The notes below the pieces were generated by a model. That model worked only from the letters and a program-made list of their open reading frames with translations. It did not search any database and was not told the DNA's origin. Below are positions 7,734 through 16,826 of a DNA stretch of 64,000 bases, piece by piece. The DNA comes from Candidatus Woesearchaeota archaeon (GTDB lineage Archaea; Nanobdellota; Nanobdellia; Woesearchaeales; DSVV01). A program made the position numbers and the translations under genes. Every line of letters begins with the position of its first letter. The first letter of the stretch is position 1. The stretch lies in assembly GCA_018661705.1 (NCBI GenBank), contig JABJHR010000011.1, positions 1 through 64,000 of the forward strand, written 5' to 3'.

Positions 7734-8417
7734 ATGAAATTCATACATAAAGCATTTAGTGAGTTATGGCCAGAGGAGGAATTAAAGCATGAGATTACGG
7801 TTAAGTATTCTGGAAGGTTTTCTGATTATAATGCTAATGTTACTTACACTCCTTGGAAAATGAATATTAAATTAAGCAAAGCATGGAGAGGCGTTGATGA
7901 AGATATTAGAATAGGCTTAGTACAAAGTCTTTTAGTCAAAGTTTTCAAATCAAAAAAATACAAAGACTTCAATAAATCAAATAAAATGGAATTATATGAG
8001 ATGTTTCTAAAGAATATTGGATCAGTTGCACCAAGAAAAGAAAGTCATCCTGAATTAATTGAATCTTTTAACAGAATTAATGATGAATATTTTTATGGTC
8101 TAATGGATATGCCTAATTTGTTGTGGGGAAAACCAACCTTAACAAAATTAGGAAGTTATGAATATGGTACAGACACTATTGTGATGAGTTCTTCATTAAG
8201 AGAAGCTCCTTTAGAAATGCTTGATTATGTAATGTATCATGAATCTTTGCATAAGAAACATAAATTTTATCACAAGAATGGAAAAAGTTATCACCACACA
8301 CACGCATTTAGGAAAGATGAAAAGTCCTTTAAAAATTCAGAACATATAGAAAAACAACTCAAATATTTCTTAGGTAAGAAAAAGGTTAAGAAGGCATTTT
8401 TTAGTTTTTGGAAGTAA
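7734..8417 (+). CDS. SprT-like zinc metalloprotease
   Basis: The 227-residue protein has a zinc-binding HExxH motif (HESLH, 169-173) inside LDYVMYHESLHKKH, preceded by a beta-sheet region (NDEYFYGLMDMPNLLWG). This is the layout of SprT/Spartan-like and related gluzincin domains. A histidine-rich stretch with HTHAF downstream may supply the third zinc ligand. The family includes proteases that act on DNA-protein crosslinks, but the role of this small archaeal form is inferred only from the fold. It stands alone, with a likely terminator hairpin after it at about 8436-8463. Confidence 0.75.
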   Translation: MKFIHKAFSELWPEEELKHEITVKYSGRFSDYNANVTYTPWKMNIKLSKAWRGVDEDIRIGLVQSLLVKVFKSKKYKDFNKSNKMELYEMFLKNIGSVAPRKESHPELIESFNRINDEYFYGLMDMPNLLWGKPTLTKLGSYEYGTDTIVMSSSLREAPLEMLDYVMYHESLHKKHKFYHKNGKSYHHTHAFRKDEKSFKNSEHIEKQLKYFLGKKKVKKAFFSFWK

Positions 8418-8548
8418 GTGGATTTTATGCGTAGACTTTTTCAATTCTCGTCGTGAAAAAGCCTAAAAAAGAAGTGAAGTATATACTCAAACATATAAAT
8501 ATATTTAAATAAAAAACGCATGTGTATGTGATTGGGGGTGCAAAAGAG

Positions 8549-9076
8549 ATGGTGATGAAGATCACTCTTGGCAACAAAAGAATCAAAGCAATGGAAGAAG
8601 CACTAAAAAGTGCCTTTATAGTTGTGAGAGAAGAGCTGGATGAACACAGGGACTCAATTAATCAGAACACTAATGAGGTTCAGAGTAATTACGAGTACAT
8701 GTGTAAATTAGATTCTAAAATAAACAAATTATCAGAAAGAGTAGATGAATTAACTATGTTTATTCGTCAACTTAAAGGCCATGAACAAAAAACCTTTGAA
8801 GTTTCATCCCTAACAAGAAAAGAGCAAGAAGTTTTCTTAGTAATCTATATGAATGAAGAAGTTACACATAAATACATAGGAAGAAGACTAGGATTTACAG
8901 AGGATCTTGTAGTATGTTATATCGAAAACTTAATAACTAAGGGCGTTCCAGTGATTAAAAAGAGAAGTAGCAGAGGAATTAGCTATTTAGCCTTAGATCC
9001 TGAATTTAAAGCACAGCAAACAAAAAGGAACATTTTAAATATCAATGAAACAATTACAGAGTCTATCACGTATTAA
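8549..9076 (+). CDS. Coiled-coil winged-helix protein, probable transcription regulator
   Basis: From the ATG at 8549 the protein has 175 residues. GGGGGTG eight bases upstream supports this start over the GTG at 8522. The N-terminal half is predicted coiled coil (heptads around EELDEHRDSINQNTNEVQSN and LDSKINKLSERVDEL). The C-terminal half reads as a winged helix: LTRKEQEVFLVIYMNEEVTH, a recognition helix near YIGRRLGFTEDLV, then a wing with KKRSSRGISYLAL. A dimeric DNA-binding regulator is the simplest reading. The target is unknown and no partner gene is adjacent in an operon. Confidence 0.65.
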   Translation: MVMKITLGNKRIKAMEEALKSAFIVVREELDEHRDSINQNTNEVQSNYEYMCKLDSKINKLSERVDELTMFIRQLKGHEQKTFEVSSLTRKEQEVFLVIYMNEEVTHKYIGRRLGFTEDLVVCYIENLITKGVPVIKKRSSRGISYLALDPEFKAQQTKRNILNINETITESITY

Positions 9077-9248
9077 TGCTTTCTGGTTTGGAAGAGAGAG
9101 AGGTGTTTTTTTATTTTTTTTCTTTCTTCCATTTTTCTCATTTTCCTTACATATGTTGAATTTGTCGTCTTAAAGAATCAATAGTTGTTGAATAAAGCTA
9201 TAACAGTTATAAGGTTTTCTTCTAAATCTTTATAAAGGAATAAATTAA

Positions 9249-10442
9249 ATGTTCATTCCTATGCCCTATAGTTCAAATATTTGGAAAATGTATATGTATA
9301 GGCTTCTACTTAGTTTTCACTTCATAGGCGGTATTTTAGTTCCGTTTTTCATGGATTGGGGTGGTATAAGCTTTACACAGCTAATGTTACTACAATCTGT
9401 TTTTGTATTTTCAATTTTTTTACTAGAAGTGCCAACAGGAGCAATTGCAGATCACTTTGGAAGAAAAACTTCGTTGGTATTATCAGGATTGTTTACTGCA
9501 GCCTCCGCCATAGTTTATACTTTATTTCCTAGCATTTATCTTTTTATCATAGGCGAAATATTATGGGCAACAGGGTTTGCATTAATGTCTGGTGCAGATG
9601 ATGCAATTATATATGATACATTAAAGCATAGTAAATCAGAAAAAAGTTCTAAAAAAGTATTTGGTAGATATAGTAGTTTTGAGTTAATAGGAATTTCAGT
9701 TGCTGCTCCAATTGGAAGTGTGATTGCTGCCTTTTTTGGATTAAAATATGCTGTATTATTAATGGCCATTCCTTTTTTAGGTGCATCATTAGTTGCATTA
9801 TCACTTAAAGAGCCAAAAATAAAAGCAAGGAAAATAAAAGAATCAAAACGTTATTTAGACACCCTAGTAAGTGGAATGAAATATTTTAAAAATCATAAAG
9901 TCTTACAAATTCTAGCGTTTGATAGAATTTCCACAGCTGTTTTAGTTTTCTTTATTATTTGGACTTACCAACCATTGTTAAAGCTTTTAGGTGTTCCATT
10001 ATTATATTTTGGTTTTATCCATATGGCGATTGGTGGTGTCCAAGTTGGATTTATGAATAATTTTACAAGGTTAGAAAAATTATTTGGATCAAAAAAAAGA
10101 TATTTGTTATGGAGTGCATTAATCACGGGTGTTTGTTTTATTTGGTTAGGCTTTAACACCTATGTTCCTTTAACTATTGTTTTACTTACTTTAATTGGTG
10201 GCTTTGGATTGTCAAGGTATGTTTTATTTCAATCTTACTACAACAAGTATATTGAATCTCATAACAGAGCAACTGTTATTTCTACAATGTCAATGGTTGA
10301 CAGATTTATCAGAGCATTAGCTTACCCATTAATCGCATTATTAGTAGAATGGTCACTAACTTCTACATTAATAATACTTGGTGTAGCAATAATATCTGTT
10401 GCATTTATTTCTAGAGTAGAAGAAAAACATTTGTTAGATTAA
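9249..10442 (+). CDS. MFS transporter (drug-efflux-like)
   Basis: This is a 12-helix major facilitator protein of 397 residues. The conserved loop between TM2 and TM3 is present (GAIADHFGRKTSLV, about 69-82), preceded by LLEVPTG as in multidrug-efflux MFS proteins. The substrate is unknown. The TATA-like CTTTATAAA (about 9229-9237) is close to the ATG, suggesting a short or absent leader; an in-frame ATG at 9261 is an alternative start. It converges with prf1 with only 18 bases between. Confidence 0.85.
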   Translation: MFIPMPYSSNIWKMYMYRLLLSFHFIGGILVPFFMDWGGISFTQLMLLQSVFVFSIFLLEVPTGAIADHFGRKTSLVLSGLFTAASAIVYTLFPSIYLFIIGEILWATGFALMSGADDAIIYDTLKHSKSEKSSKKVFGRYSSFELIGISVAAPIGSVIAAFFGLKYAVLLMAIPFLGASLVALSLKEPKIKARKIKESKRYLDTLVSGMKYFKNHKVLQILAFDRISTAVLVFFIIWTYQPLLKLLGVPLLYFGFIHMAIGGVQVGFMNNFTRLEKLFGSKKRYLLWSALITGVCFIWLGFNTYVPLTIVLLTLIGGFGLSRYVLFQSYYNKYIESHNRATVISTMSMVDRFIRALAYPLIALLVEWSLTSTLIILGVAIISVAFISRVEEKHLLD

Positions 10443-10460
10443 ATCAGAGAAATTGAAATT

Positions 10461-11558
10461 TTAACTAATACTATATCTTAATATTGCTGCATACTTGCCC
10501 ATTTGTTCTAACTGGGCACCTTCTCTTGTTTCAGTTGAGATAATTTTAACTTCTGTGTTAAACTTTTCAGCTTCTTCTTCGAATAATTCAATTTTATCGT
10601 CACCTGCTGCTTCTGATACTAGAACAACTTCTACAACACCATTCTTAACATGTTTCATAACTTCATCTTCACCATAACTAACTTTGCCTGAATCTTTTGC
10701 TAAGATGTCAAAGAACCTCGCCATAATCTTTTTTTCAGTTGTAACATCTTCTTGTGCAAGAACATCTTCACTTCTATCTAATAATTCTTGCAAACCAAAA
10801 TCTCCTGTATAACTTAAATCTTTGATTGCAATGATTTTTTTCTTAACCTGATCTGTAATATAATTTCCTTCAACAAAATCATATTTTGTAGGGCCTGGGC
10901 CACCAACAATTATCCCTTTAATATCTGGATTGTTTAGAAATTGTTCTTTAACATATTCTGCAACTTTTTTATAATGTTGTTTTGCAGCACCATCTCTTAG
11001 TCTCTCAAATCTTTGTGCCGATTGACCCCCTGCACGGAATTTTCCTGGAACCTCTGAGTGTGTTTTAACTAATGGTACAATTGTTTTTCCTCGCAGAAAA
11101 GCAATGTTTGCGTCTCTTCTATCCATTACAATTAAACCATAACCTTCTTTATCAGTACACATGTCTCTTAATGGATCTAAAACAAAAGCTTTATCACATC
11201 TGTAAAGACGTTGGTTCATTGGCAATGGTGGTTCAATACTCCAAACTTGAACATCACTTTGACCTTCTCTTTCTGCAACATTTCCTGAGAAAACAGCAAG
11301 GCCATTTTCAGGATTTTTTAGAATAATTTTCAAATGTTGAATCATTCTTTCTAATGCATCAATAACATTCTTCCTAGTTGCACTAGATTTAATATTTGTA
11401 GCAGTTCCTTGTTCTTCTGCCAAATGCTGCATAATCTTCACAAGGTCATAACCGGCAGGAACGTATACACTAACTAATTCAGTATGACGACCCCTAAAAT
11501 TCTCTAGGCTTTTGATGAATTTCTTTAGTTTATGCCTTTGGGCAGCTGTAACTTGCAT
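10461..11558 (-). CDS. prf1: Peptide chain release factor aRF1
   Basis: This class I release factor recognises all three stop codons and triggers peptide release. The stop-codon reading domain has NIKS (55-58) and YxCxxxF (YRCDKAF, 119-125). The peptidyl-transferase-contacting GGQ is at 177-179 in RAGGQSAQRFERLR. The third domain (about 240-365) has the fold for binding aRF3/ABCE1 but is short. At 365 residues the protein is below the usual archaeal 400-420, with a shortened N-terminus and domain 3. The ATG follows a TATA box (TTTATAAA) by about 25 bases, so the mRNA is probably leaderless. It is divergent from the 11663 gene. Confidence 0.95.
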   Translation of the reverse strand: MQVTAAQRHKLKKFIKSLENFRGRHTELVSVYVPAGYDLVKIMQHLAEEQGTATNIKSSATRKNVIDALERMIQHLKIILKNPENGLAVFSGNVAEREGQSDVQVWSIEPPLPMNQRLYRCDKAFVLDPLRDMCTDKEGYGLIVMDRRDANIAFLRGKTIVPLVKTHSEVPGKFRAGGQSAQRFERLRDGAAKQHYKKVAEYVKEQFLNNPDIKGIIVGGPGPTKYDFVEGNYITDQVKKKIIAIKDLSYTGDFGLQELLDRSEDVLAQEDVTTEKKIMARFFDILAKDSGKVSYGEDEVMKHVKNGVVEVVLVSEAAGDDKIELFEEEAEKFNTEVKIISTETREGAQLEQMGKYAAILRYSIS

Positions 11559-11662
11559 GATACTGTTAGAAATAAAGAGGGTTTATAAAGGTTATTGCTA
11601 AGTGGGGTTTATATATAAATCTAGAATAACCTTTAAAAAGCCAATTGCATTCCTTTCTTGTA

Positions 11663-12910
11663 ATGGCAGTGATTACTACAAATGATAGATTATACTTATT
11701 ATCTGAGCCAATTCCTGGTTCAATTGAAGCTAAAAGAGAGCTAGACATAGTGCTGCCAATGCTTAAGAAGTTCCATAGAGATTTTCTTGGCTTTAGTAAT
11801 GGCCCACATAGCGATGAATTTAAAGAATATTATGAAAGAGAAGAAGAGATGAGAGATAGGTATATGGAAGCCTTAAATAAATGCTCTGAAGAATTAAAAA
11901 GTAATGAACATTCAGCTGATTATTATAAACCTATGTTATTATTCTTAGAAAAAGCAAATGATAGCCATACAATATTTCCATTTTTAGAATATATGATGAT
12001 GTACAGTCATACTTCACATCCTGCAACAGTAACAAGAACTTATTTAGATTTCATTGGAACAAGAATAGAAGATTCTATTCTTACTTGTAAAGCTTATATG
12101 TCATTATTATCAAGATCTACTAACTCTGAAACAGCAATGATTAATGTTCAAGCTTTAGTTGAGAAAGTATTATCAATGTCTGAACAAAGAGCAATGTATA
12201 GGGTTCTTGGACAAACACATGACAACTCAATGTTAACTAGATATACTGATAAATGGGAATTGGAAAAATTAAAGGAAAAGGGATGTAGTTTTAAGGAATT
12301 CTTAAGAACCTTTGTAGGTGTATCAAACCATCCTTATGCAAGAGAAATAATTGATTATGAAAAAGAGAAATTTGGAGAATTCAAACAAAAAATATTAAGA
12401 AGTTCTGAAAGAGATTATAAATTTGGTGGTGCAATTTATTCATATGAACCATTATCTTTCTTTTATCTTACAAATGTTTTAAGTAATCATTTTAAAGCAA
12501 GTTGGGAATCAACTTATTTTTGGAACGGACCAGAGCCAGGAGAAGAACATAAACCTAGTGTAGGAGCTTCTATAAGAAATTTTAGAAAGCCAGACGGAAA
12601 CTTTGATCATGAACATATTGTGATTGAAACTTATGATAATGGTGTTGGAATGAATGAAGAACAATTGAAAACATTGTTTGATGAAGATGCTCCAAGAATG
12701 GGATATAAATATGCCATGGTTGGAAACAGCAGAACAACAAGAACTTTTCCATTCATTGTTGATTTGTTAAGAGGAGCACTAGTTGTTGAAAGCAAAGAAA
12801 ATGTTGGAACTTCTTTTGCATTAGTTATTCCAAGAGATGCTGATGTTAAAAGCAGATTAACTTATGATGACATTCATGATAATCAATATTTAATTACAGG
12901 TGTTAAATAA
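11663..12910 (+). CDS. Second orphan GHKL-like ATPase domain protein
   Basis: The 415-residue protein starts at the ATG 11663; the TTG at 11645 is less likely. Its C-terminal 150 residues resemble a histidine-kinase ATPase domain: an N-box-like LTNVLSNHFKASWES (about 270-284), G1 DNGVGM (about 325-330) and the closing ENVGTSFALVIPRD. The G2 glycine pair is not recognisable: where GxGxG is expected there is MVGNSRTTRTFPFIVDLL. ATP binding may therefore be altered. The first 250 residues are helical and unknown. Architecture and size recall the 436-1470 protein, though sequence similarity outside the ATPase part is not obvious by eye. Confidence 0.65.
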   Translation: MAVITTNDRLYLLSEPIPGSIEAKRELDIVLPMLKKFHRDFLGFSNGPHSDEFKEYYEREEEMRDRYMEALNKCSEELKSNEHSADYYKPMLLFLEKANDSHTIFPFLEYMMMYSHTSHPATVTRTYLDFIGTRIEDSILTCKAYMSLLSRSTNSETAMINVQALVEKVLSMSEQRAMYRVLGQTHDNSMLTRYTDKWELEKLKEKGCSFKEFLRTFVGVSNHPYAREIIDYEKEKFGEFKQKILRSSERDYKFGGAIYSYEPLSFFYLTNVLSNHFKASWESTYFWNGPEPGEEHKPSVGASIRNFRKPDGNFDHEHIVIETYDNGVGMNEEQLKTLFDEDAPRMGYKYAMVGNSRTTRTFPFIVDLLRGALVVESKENVGTSFALVIPRDADVKSRLTYDDIHDNQYLITGVK

Positions 12911-13020
12911 GGAGATCTAGAATCAAAATAACTGAAAACGTTTATAAATAATTGAGGAATTCCTTAAATTAAGAAAGATTATAATAATAAAAACTAAAAT
13001 AATGATAAAGGTGTATAATA

Positions 13021-13458
13021 ATGAGTGAAGAATGGATTATGAGGGTTATTTATAACAAATTCCCATCAGGGGATAAACAAGGACATATGTTTCATACTGC
13101 AAAAGGTGTTTTAATATTTAAAGATCCTGTTGAATCAGAATATTGGGCAGCACAATATCATGAGAAGAATGGTTCTTCTGGACCAATCCCAGAAAAAACA
13201 TTAGATGCAATGTTAAAAATAAAGTTTGAAGGACACATGGCACATATCGAACTTCCAGGACATGAAGATGTTTATGTTATTAGAGACATTAGATTATCAG
13301 AAGAAGCACAAAGAGGGTTAGAAAAGGTAATGGCTTACCAAAGAAAAGATAGCACACCAGTACCATTAAGACAAGAAGACCATGCATGGGTAAGAGATAT
13401 TGCAAGCCAATTTGGAGAATATAGAGGTTCTGTTGCTAGAGAAGATTTTGCACATTAA
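13021..13458 (+). CDS. Hypothetical protein, 145 residues
   Basis: I do not recognise this family. The protein is soluble, with mixed helix and strand, and has several histidines in the centre (GHMAHIELPGHEDVYVI). AAAGGTG lies eight bases before the ATG, and a TATA box (TTTATAAA) is at about 12941, so it has its own promoter. It is followed at 38 bases by another unknown gene on the same strand, itself preceded by a TATA-like ATTTATAA. The three genes 11663-14051 may form one functional group with the GHKL-like protein, but this rests on position only. Confidence 0.6.
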   Translation: MSEEWIMRVIYNKFPSGDKQGHMFHTAKGVLIFKDPVESEYWAAQYHEKNGSSGPIPEKTLDAMLKIKFEGHMAHIELPGHEDVYVIRDIRLSEEAQRGLEKVMAYQRKDSTPVPLRQEDHAWVRDIASQFGEYRGSVAREDFAH

Positions 13459-13496
13459 TTAAAAAGATTTATAACTTATTAAAAGAATTTTAAAAA

Positions 13497-14051
13497 ATGG
13501 CAGAAGCAAAACTCAAAATTGTTGATGACAGAACAATAATTCTTGAATTACTTAGGACCTATAATGGAGAAAGTTTTGTTTATGAACATAATAATTCTTC
13601 TGAGAGAAGACAAGGTTATCATTTGAATGATAAGCCAGGATTAACAACTTTTGACATTTTAAATGGAATTAGAATTCCAATAAAAGATATTGGTGCATTA
13701 GTTATTAAATTAGGAACTATGGAAGAAAGATTAGAAATTGATTTCCGTGCTAAAGCAGATTATTTCTGGATAAATAAAAATCTTGAAGGCTTAGATGGAT
13801 TATATGTTGCTAATGCAGCCGGTGTTTACGCTAATCATCAAAGTGCAAACATATCAATTACAGATACAGAAAGATTAAGAACAGACCCTAACCCTGCAAT
13901 GAATACTTTCATTGCATATAAAAAAGGAGAATTAATTGGACAATATACTGAATTTATAATGAATGTATTAAATGATGTAATACCTTTGAACATAGGTCCT
14001 TATAGATTACATAGAGTTCCTGATAAGAAGAAAACTGAAGATAAGATATAG
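13497..14051 (+). CDS. Hypothetical protein, 184 residues
   Basis: No family is recognised. The protein has about 184 residues, mixed alpha/beta, without membrane segments or cysteines. There is a strand-rich middle (MEERLEIDFRAKADYFWINK) and a C-terminal helix (YTEFIMNVLNDVIPLNIG). The ATG lies about 29 bases after ATTTATAA, consistent with a nearly leaderless mRNA independent of the upstream gene. It converges with apt across one of the long palindromes. Confidence 0.6.
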   Translation: MAEAKLKIVDDRTIILELLRTYNGESFVYEHNNSSERRQGYHLNDKPGLTTFDILNGIRIPIKDIGALVIKLGTMEERLEIDFRAKADYFWINKNLEGLDGLYVANAAGVYANHQSANISITDTERLRTDPNPAMNTFIAYKKGELIGQYTEFIMNVLNDVIPLNIGPYRLHRVPDKKKTEDKI

Positions 14052-14255
14052 TTCTAAGTTAGTAGTGGGTTAGAAGCAAATTAGTTTTGAGTAATGGATC
14101 TTGAGTTCTGAGTTGGTTATCGGTAAGTAGTTATGGGTATTGTTGAGTCTTCTTAATACTGATTTACTCAGAACCAACCCATTACCCAGAACTCAAAACT
14201 TATTACTTATTAACATACTATTTACTAACCACTAACTTCCAACTTCGTACTACAA
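14052..14255. repeat. Long imperfect palindrome between convergent genes (copy 3)
   Basis: Left-arm words TTTTGAGTAATGGATCTTGA and GAGTTCTGAGTTGGTT oppose right-arm words ACTCAGAACCAACCCATTAC and CAGAACTCAAAACT. The right arm is the reverse complement of the left arm of the 57975 copy, so elements occur in both orientations. It fills the gap between the stops of the 13497 gene and apt. Confidence 0.7.
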
Positions 14256-14262
14256 ACTAAAT

Positions 14263-14790
14263 TCAGTCTCCTTCAAATTCTGTTAGCCAATAAAGATTAT
14301 AGCCTGCATCTTGTAGTTTCTTTCTTCCACCGACATCTGGAAGGTCAATGATGAAAGCAGCTTCCATTATTTTGCCACCCATTTTCTCTACTAATTTAAT
14401 AGCAGCCATTGCTGTTCCGCCAGTAGCTAAAAGATCGTCGACAATTAAAACATTGTCTCCTTCAGAAATTGCATCCTTATGAATCTCAATCTTATCTGTG
14501 CCATACTCTAATTCATATTCTTGTGATTCACATTCTGCCGGTAGTTTACCTGCTTTTCTTGCTAACACAAGACCAATACCTAAAACATAACTAAGTGCGC
14601 CACCAATTACAAATCCTCTTGCATCTAAGCCCACAATCTTATCGATTTTTTTATCTCTATAACGCTTTGTAAGGTCATCAATTATTAATTGCATTCCAAC
14701 TGGATCTTTTAATAAAGTTGTAACATCTCTAAACATAATTCCTTCTTTAGGAAAATTAGGAACTGTTCTTATTTTTGATTTTATTGGCAT
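14263..14790 (-). CDS. apt: Adenine phosphoribosyltransferase
   Basis: This enzyme salvages adenine to AMP using PRPP. The 175-residue protein has the PRPP-binding loop VLIVDDLLATGGTA and the family N-terminal FPKEGIMFRDVTTLLKDP. These are clear marks of the bacterial/eukaryal-type APRT rather than the archaeal Hpt-like forms. CCGGAGGTAAAAAAT precedes the ATG with a good ribosome site. It lies downstream of mtnP on the same strand. MTAP releases adenine and APRT recaptures it, so the pair makes a short salvage unit. A palindrome with AAAGGTT repeats (14812-14895) separates them. Confidence 0.95.
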   Translation of the reverse strand: MPIKSKIRTVPNFPKEGIMFRDVTTLLKDPVGMQLIIDDLTKRYRDKKIDKIVGLDARGFVIGGALSYVLGIGLVLARKAGKLPAECESQEYELEYGTDKIEIHKDAISEGDNVLIVDDLLATGGTAMAAIKLVEKMGGKIMEAAFIIDLPDVGGRKKLQDAGYNLYWLTEFEGD

Positions 14791-14811
14791 ATTTTTTACC
14801 TCCGGTAAAAT

Positions 14812-14895
14812 GTAATAAAGGTTCTAATGGTATGAAAGGTTTTAAAGGTTGTAATAAACCTTTCAAACCCTTATTACCTTTCTAACCTTTATTAC
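14812..14895. repeat. Palindrome with AAAGGTT repeats between mtnP and apt
   Basis: Perfect 12-bp outer arms (GTAATAAAGGTT/AACCTTTATTAC) enclose further AAAGGTT and AACCTTT words that can pair in several registers. It lies between two same-strand genes and could end transcription after mtnP or be processed in a joint mRNA. Confidence 0.6.
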
Positions 14896-14897
14896 TT

Positions 14898-15707
14898 TTA
14901 TTCTACTTCTCCCATTAATGAAGTCTTAATCATTTCTCTACATGAACAAGGCTCATCTTTGATCTTTGGAATTATTGCTAAAAGTAATTTTGTTACATTT
15001 GCTGCATTTCCTTTCATTGTTTCCATTACTTTTCCAATATCAACAACTTCATTTTCTTTCCAGCAATCATAATCTGTACTCATTGCAACACTTGCATAAC
15101 ACAATCCAGCTTCTCTAGCTAAAACAACTTCTGGAACAGTGCTCATGTTAATAACATCTGCATTCCATGTTCTAAACATATGTGATTCTGCCCTTGTTGA
15201 GAATCTTGGACCTTCAATTGTAACCATTGTTCCTTTTGGATGAGATGCTAAACCTAATTCTTGTGCTGTTTCTGAAAATAATCTTCTAATTTTCTCACAA
15301 AATGGATCTGACATAGGAATATGACAAACGGTGTTTGACATATATTGATTGTCCCCATAGAAACTTTGATGTCTTTTAGTTGTTCGATCAATAAACTGAT
15401 CAATAAACACAAAATCACCTGGTTTAATTTCTTCTCTTAAACTACCGCAAGCAGTTGTTGCTAAGATGTGTGTGCAACCTTCTTCTTTCAAAGCCCAAAT
15501 GTTTGCTCTGAAATTAACTCTGGTTGGCATAACTGTATGTCTTTTACCATGCCTTGAGATTAATACAACATCAACACCACCAATCTTTCCACAAACTAAT
15601 TTACTAGAAGGTTTTCCAAATTGAGTCTCAACTTCTTTTTCAACTGCATCTTGCATAATCTCTGGATTTTCTAATCCAGTTCCACCAATAATTCCTATTT
15701 TCACCAT
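14898..15707 (-). CDS. mtnP: S-methyl-5'-thioadenosine phosphorylase (MTAP)
   Basis: This enzyme cleaves 5'-methylthioadenosine with phosphate to adenine and methylthioribose-1-phosphate. The 269 residues show the PNP/MTAP family features: N-terminal [13 protein letters not shown], phosphate-binding [37 protein letters not shown], and the active-site segment [20 protein letters not shown]. The NMS...DYDCW pattern favours MTAP over purine nucleoside phosphorylase. An inosine-phosphorylase side activity, known in some archaeal MTAPs, cannot be excluded. AGGTGAAATAATG gives the start. The three-way-junction element E lies about 140 bases upstream on the same strand. Confidence 0.93.
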   Translation of the reverse strand: MVKIGIIGGTGLENPEIMQDAVEKEVETQFGKPSSKLVCGKIGGVDVVLISRHGKRHTVMPTRVNFRANIWALKEEGCTHILATTACGSLREEIKPGDFVFIDQFIDRTTKRHQSFYGDNQYMSNTVCHIPMSDPFCEKIRRLFSETAQELGLASHPKGTMVTIEGPRFSTRAESHMFRTWNADVINMSTVPEVVLAREAGLCYASVAMSTDYDCWKENEVVDIGKVMETMKGNAANVTKLLLAIIPKIKDEPCSCREMIKTSLMGEVE

Positions 15708-15849
15708 TATTTCACCTTTTTGAATGTTATAATTGTTATTTTAGATTGAGAATTAGTTTTTATTTATATTTTTAGTGTAATTAAATGATTTTATTTTCTA
15801 TCCTTTATATAGAAACCATCAACAATAATAATTTATTTTTCTAATAAAG

Positions 15850-15955
15850 AAAAAATCCAGCCATTCACGGCAGGGCTTACGGACATTTTCCTTTAGAAAA
15901 TATCCTATTCACCTCATTTCATTCGGTTCATTAGCCCGCCATGACTGGATTTTTA
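15850..15955 (-). ncRNA. Three-way-junction element, copy E
   Basis: Read on the minus strand: basal stem AAAAATCCAG/CTGGATTTTT, a 3'-side ATGG bulge, inner stem GGGCT/AGCCC, P2 ACC/GGT with a GAATGAAATGA loop, linker GAATA, P3 GGATATTTTC/GAAAATGTCC, then GT. P2 and the basal stems differ in sequence from the other copies but keep pairing. Strong A/T flanks would also make it a terminator-like hairpin. Confidence 0.6.
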
Positions 15956-15962
15956 GAAAACA

Positions 15963-16063
15963 CAATCATCAATTGCGCAGATGGGGGGAGGGTCGTTCCT
16001 TCGGAAGCCCCCATAGGACAAATTGTTTACAATTTGGCCGTCTGCCGCCATTGTTGATGATGG
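15963..16063 (+). ncRNA. Three-way-junction element, divergent copy F
   Basis: Basal stem ATCATCAA/TTGATGAT and GCAGA/TCTGC. P2 is GC-rich (GGGGG/CCCCC around TTCCTTCGGAA). Linker ATA leads to P3, a CAAATTG/CAATTTG stem closed by GG/CC, then GTCTG. The GG...CCGTCTG 3' part matches copies A-C, but the 5' junction is shorter. It ends about 74 bases before the nitroreductase start. Confidence 0.5.
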
Positions 16064-16136
16064 TGTTTTCTTTTCAATTATTAAACAACAATCACCAAAA
16101 ACTATTTATACAACTTCTCACAGGAATGATATTGCG

Positions 16137-16826
16137 ATGGACACATTAGAAAGTATTTATACAAGGAGATCTATTAGGAAATACAAAGATCTTCCAGTTG
16201 AATGGGAGCTCATAGGTAGAATTGTTGAGGCTGGTTCTTTTGCACCAAGTGCAGGAAATACTCAAAGTTATAGATTTATTGTTGTGCAAGACGATGAAAA
16301 AAGAAAACAACTTGCTAGTGCATGTGTGCAACAATATTGGATGGAACAAGCACCTATTCATATAGTAGTGTGTTGTGAAATAAGAATTGGTATTCAAATG
16401 TATGGGACAAGAGGAGAAAGATTATATAATGTCCAAAACACAGCAGCAGCTGTTGAGAATATATTATTAGCAGCTAATAATTTTGGATTAGGATCTTGCT
16501 GGGTTGGAGCATTTGATGAAGCAATGGTAAAAAGGATTTGTGGAATTCCAGACTTTGCAAGACCACATGCAATTATTACTCTTGGTTATGCAGATGAACA
16601 ACCACCTGCACCACAAAAATATAAACTAGAAATTCTAACTTATTTTGAAAAATATCATAATAGAATTAAAGATATTAATGTAGTTCTTGGTGAATACAGC
16701 CCAGTTGTAGCAAAACACGCAAGAGAAGCAAAAGAAGCATTAGACAAAGGAACTTCTAAATTATTTCATAAAATTAGTAAGAAACTTAAAGACGTACATA
16801 GAAAAGTAACTAGGAAAAATCCATAA
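16137..16826 (+). CDS. Nitroreductase-family flavoprotein
   Basis: The protein has 229 residues from the ATG at 16137. The frame is open upstream to 16023, but that part runs through the structured element. The FMN-binding start (IYTRRSIRKYKDLPV), the SFAPSAGNTQSYRFIVV segment and NILLAANNFGLGSCWVGAF are typical of nitroreductase-like oxidoreductases that move hydride from NAD(P)H through FMN. The last 50 residues (from about 180) are a lysine-rich helical tail not usual in the family. The substrate is unknown. It is transcribed away from mtnP and followed by the long ftsZ upstream region. Confidence 0.85.
   Translation: MDTLESIYTRRSIRKYKDLPVEWELIGRIVEAGSFAPSAGNTQSYRFIVVQDDEKRKQLASACVQQYWMEQAPIHIVVCCEIRIGIQMYGTRGERLYNVQNTAAAVENILLAANNFGLGSCWVGAFDEAMVKRICGIPDFARPHAIITLGYADEQPPAPQKYKLEILTYFEKYHNRIKDINVVLGEYSPVVAKHAREAKEALDKGTSKLFHKISKKLKDVHRKVTRKNP

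Larger units (their letters stand above)
15708..16136. other. Divergent intergenic region with two head-to-head structured elements
   Basis: The gap between mtnP and the nitroreductase gene holds element E on the minus strand (15850-15955) and element F on the plus strand (15963-16063), only a few bases apart. Each could lie in the leader of the gene it faces. AT-rich stretches on both sides presumably hold the promoters. No coding frame is convincing here. Confidence 0.6.
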
